DNA from: Salibacterium salarium
GTDB taxonomy: Bacteria; Bacillota; Bacilli; Bacillales; Marinococcaceae
DNA length: 64,000 nt
NCBI RefSeq assembly: GCF_030813635.1
Contig: NZ_JAUSUM010000001.1
Location: 1,116,001-1,180,000 of the forward strand
Direction: 5' to 3'
The translations under genes were made by a program, and so were the position numbers. Below, in pieces: positions 63,016 through 64,000 of this stretch. The notes under the pieces are model-generated. The model was not told the origin of the DNA, made no database searches, and worked only from the letters and a program-made list of their open reading frames with translations. Position 1 is the stretch's first letter; every line of letters begins with the position of its first letter.

Positions 63016-64000
63016 TTGAGTCAAGAGTATTTAGAAGTATTTATTGATGAAAGTCAGGAACATTTGCAAACGTTGAATGATAATCTCATGCAGCTTGAAA
63101 AAGAGCCTGAAGATATATCTATCGTAGGAGAAATATTTCGATCAGCCCATACGTTAAAAGGCATGGGTGCAACTATGGGATTTGAAGATTTAGCACACCT
63201 TACACATAGTATGGAGAACGTCCTTGATTTGATTCGTAATGAGCAACTTGAGGTAACGTCTCATGTAATGGATGCTGTATTTGAATCAGTGGATGATTTA
63301 GAAGAAATGATTCTCGATATATCGAAAGGCGGAGATGGCAAGCGAGATGTAGGAGAGGCTGTAAAGAAGCTTGAGGTACTACAGAACGGTGAAGAAGCCG
63401 AAGCCTCATCAGAAACAGCTGCTTCTGTCGAAGAAAAGCCGGAACCGAGTGCATCCAGCCAAATCAGTGAGAGTTTTGATGAATATGAAAGAACAGTACT
63501 TGTTCAATCAGTAGAGCAAGGATACCAACCATACATAATTGAGATAACGCTCGACGAAAATACGATGTTGAAAGCAGCGCGCGTGTATATGGTATTTGAA
63601 GTGCTCGAAGATATAGGAGACATTATTAAATCAACACCTTCCGCTGATGATCTTGAAGATGAAAAATTCGACTCTTCTTTTGCTGTTACTGTTATTTCAA
63701 CTGCAGAAGCAGATGAGCTGGAACAACGAATCATGAAGGTTTCTGAAATTACTTCCGTAACTATTGAAGAAGTAAATGTAGATCAAGCATCTGAGGCGGA
63801 GAAAGATAATAAGAAAGAAGATAAGAAAGAAGGGAATGAGAGCGGCGCTGATTCCTCATCACAAAAGAAAGAAAAGCCTGCTAAACAAGACAATAATAAT
63901 GACAAGAAAGAATCGGCAGGGAAGAAAGGAAGCGAATTAAATAAGACGATCCGGGTGAACATTGACCGGCTCGATGTTCTCATGAACTTATTTGAAGAGC
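63016..64000 (+). CDS. cheA: Chemotaxis histidine kinase CheA, N-terminal part (runs off the window)
   Basis: The first 328 residues are present; no stop before the window edge. It starts with TTG 63016, eight bases after AGGGAGG. HPt domain: YLEVFIDESQEHLQTLNDNL and phospho-accepting His45 in RSAHTLKGMGATMGFEDL. The P2 region (about 165-260: YQPYIIEITLDENTMLKAAR, VISTAEADELEQRIMKVSE) binds CheY/CheB. A Lys/Glu/Asp-rich linker (about 262-310) leads to the P3 dimerisation helix TIRVNIDRLDVLMNLFEE. Kinase and CheW-like domains lie beyond the edge. It follows the pst operon rather than fla/che genes, so it may head a separate chemotaxis cluster. Confidence 0.95.
   Translation, partial: MSQEYLEVFIDESQEHLQTLNDNLMQLEKEPEDISIVGEIFRSAHTLKGMGATMGFEDLAHLTHSMENVLDLIRNEQLEVTSHVMDAVFESVDDLEEMILDISKGGDGKRDVGEAVKKLEVLQNGEEAEASSETAASVEEKPEPSASSQISESFDEYERTVLVQSVEQGYQPYIIEITLDENTMLKAARVYMVFEVLEDIGDIIKSTPSADDLEDEKFDSSFAVTVISTAEADELEQRIMKVSEITSVTIEEVNVDQASEAEKDNKKEDKKEGNESGADSSSQKKEKPAKQDNNNDKKESAGKKGSELNKTIRVNIDRLDVLMNLFEE

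Overview
The window is chromosome of a Gram-positive, endospore-forming member of the Bacillaceae. The backbone gene order hemB-hemL-spoVID-ysxE-valS-folC-(prepilin peptidase)-spoIIB-maf-radC-mreBCD-minCD-spoIVFA-spoIVFB-rplU-prp-rpmA is the classic Bacillus order. Acidic low-complexity tails on several envelope proteins (MreC, PstS, SpoVID, the pilus-cluster proteins) suggest a salt- or alkali-tolerant species, which is inference only. The species was not identified.

Layout. 1-5.7 kb: end of the haem operon (hemB, hemL), a convergent MFS transporter, then spoVID-ysxE for spore coat assembly behind a good sigma-E promoter match. 5.8-10.1 kb: T-box-controlled valS and folC. 10.2-20.3 kb: a type IV pilus cluster (two accessory genes, pilB, pilT, pilC, pilin, prepilin peptidase, pilM, pilN, pilO) at the place where Bacillus subtilis has only comC. 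The pilin gene has its own promoter, a class II cyclic-di-GMP riboswitch and an intrinsic terminator that shares a strand with the aptamer. 20.4-22.7 kb: spoIIB, maf and the first part of radC.

22.66-43.00 kb: a mobile element of about 20.3 kb sits inside radC, in the codons for the metal-binding HNHPSGDP motif. Rejoining the two flanks restores a 229-residue RadC. The right end encodes three different tyrosine recombinases plus a small coiled-coil protein on the minus strand, an arrangement like the Tn554 family, which also uses radC. One recombinase is 1076 residues with a long repetitive N-terminal region. The cargo on the plus strand is a defence island: a small DUF5839-like protein with a 626-residue HEPN-type protein (possibly an undescribed defence pair), a Gabija system (gajA-gajB) and a complete type I restriction-modification system (hsdM-hsdS-hsdR). 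Base composition changes at module borders, so the island looks assembled from several sources.

43.4-47.6 kb: mreBCD and minCD for cell shape and septum placement. 47.9-52.7 kb: a small unknown gene and an arsenic resistance locus (arsD-arsA diverging from arsR-arsB-arsC) inserted between minD and spoIVFA. 52.7-57.1 kb: spoIVFA-spoIVFB (pro-sigma-K processing), rng, and rplU-prp-rpmA behind an L21-type leader; the L27 N-terminus carries the extension that Prp removes. 57.2-62.8 kb: a metallo-beta-lactamase-fold protein, then pstS-pstC-pstA-pstB-phoU behind a Pho-box-like promoter. 63.0 kb to the edge: start of cheA with a TTG start and a sigma-D-like promoter.

All identifications come from reading the sequence and from recalled family features; no search was run.
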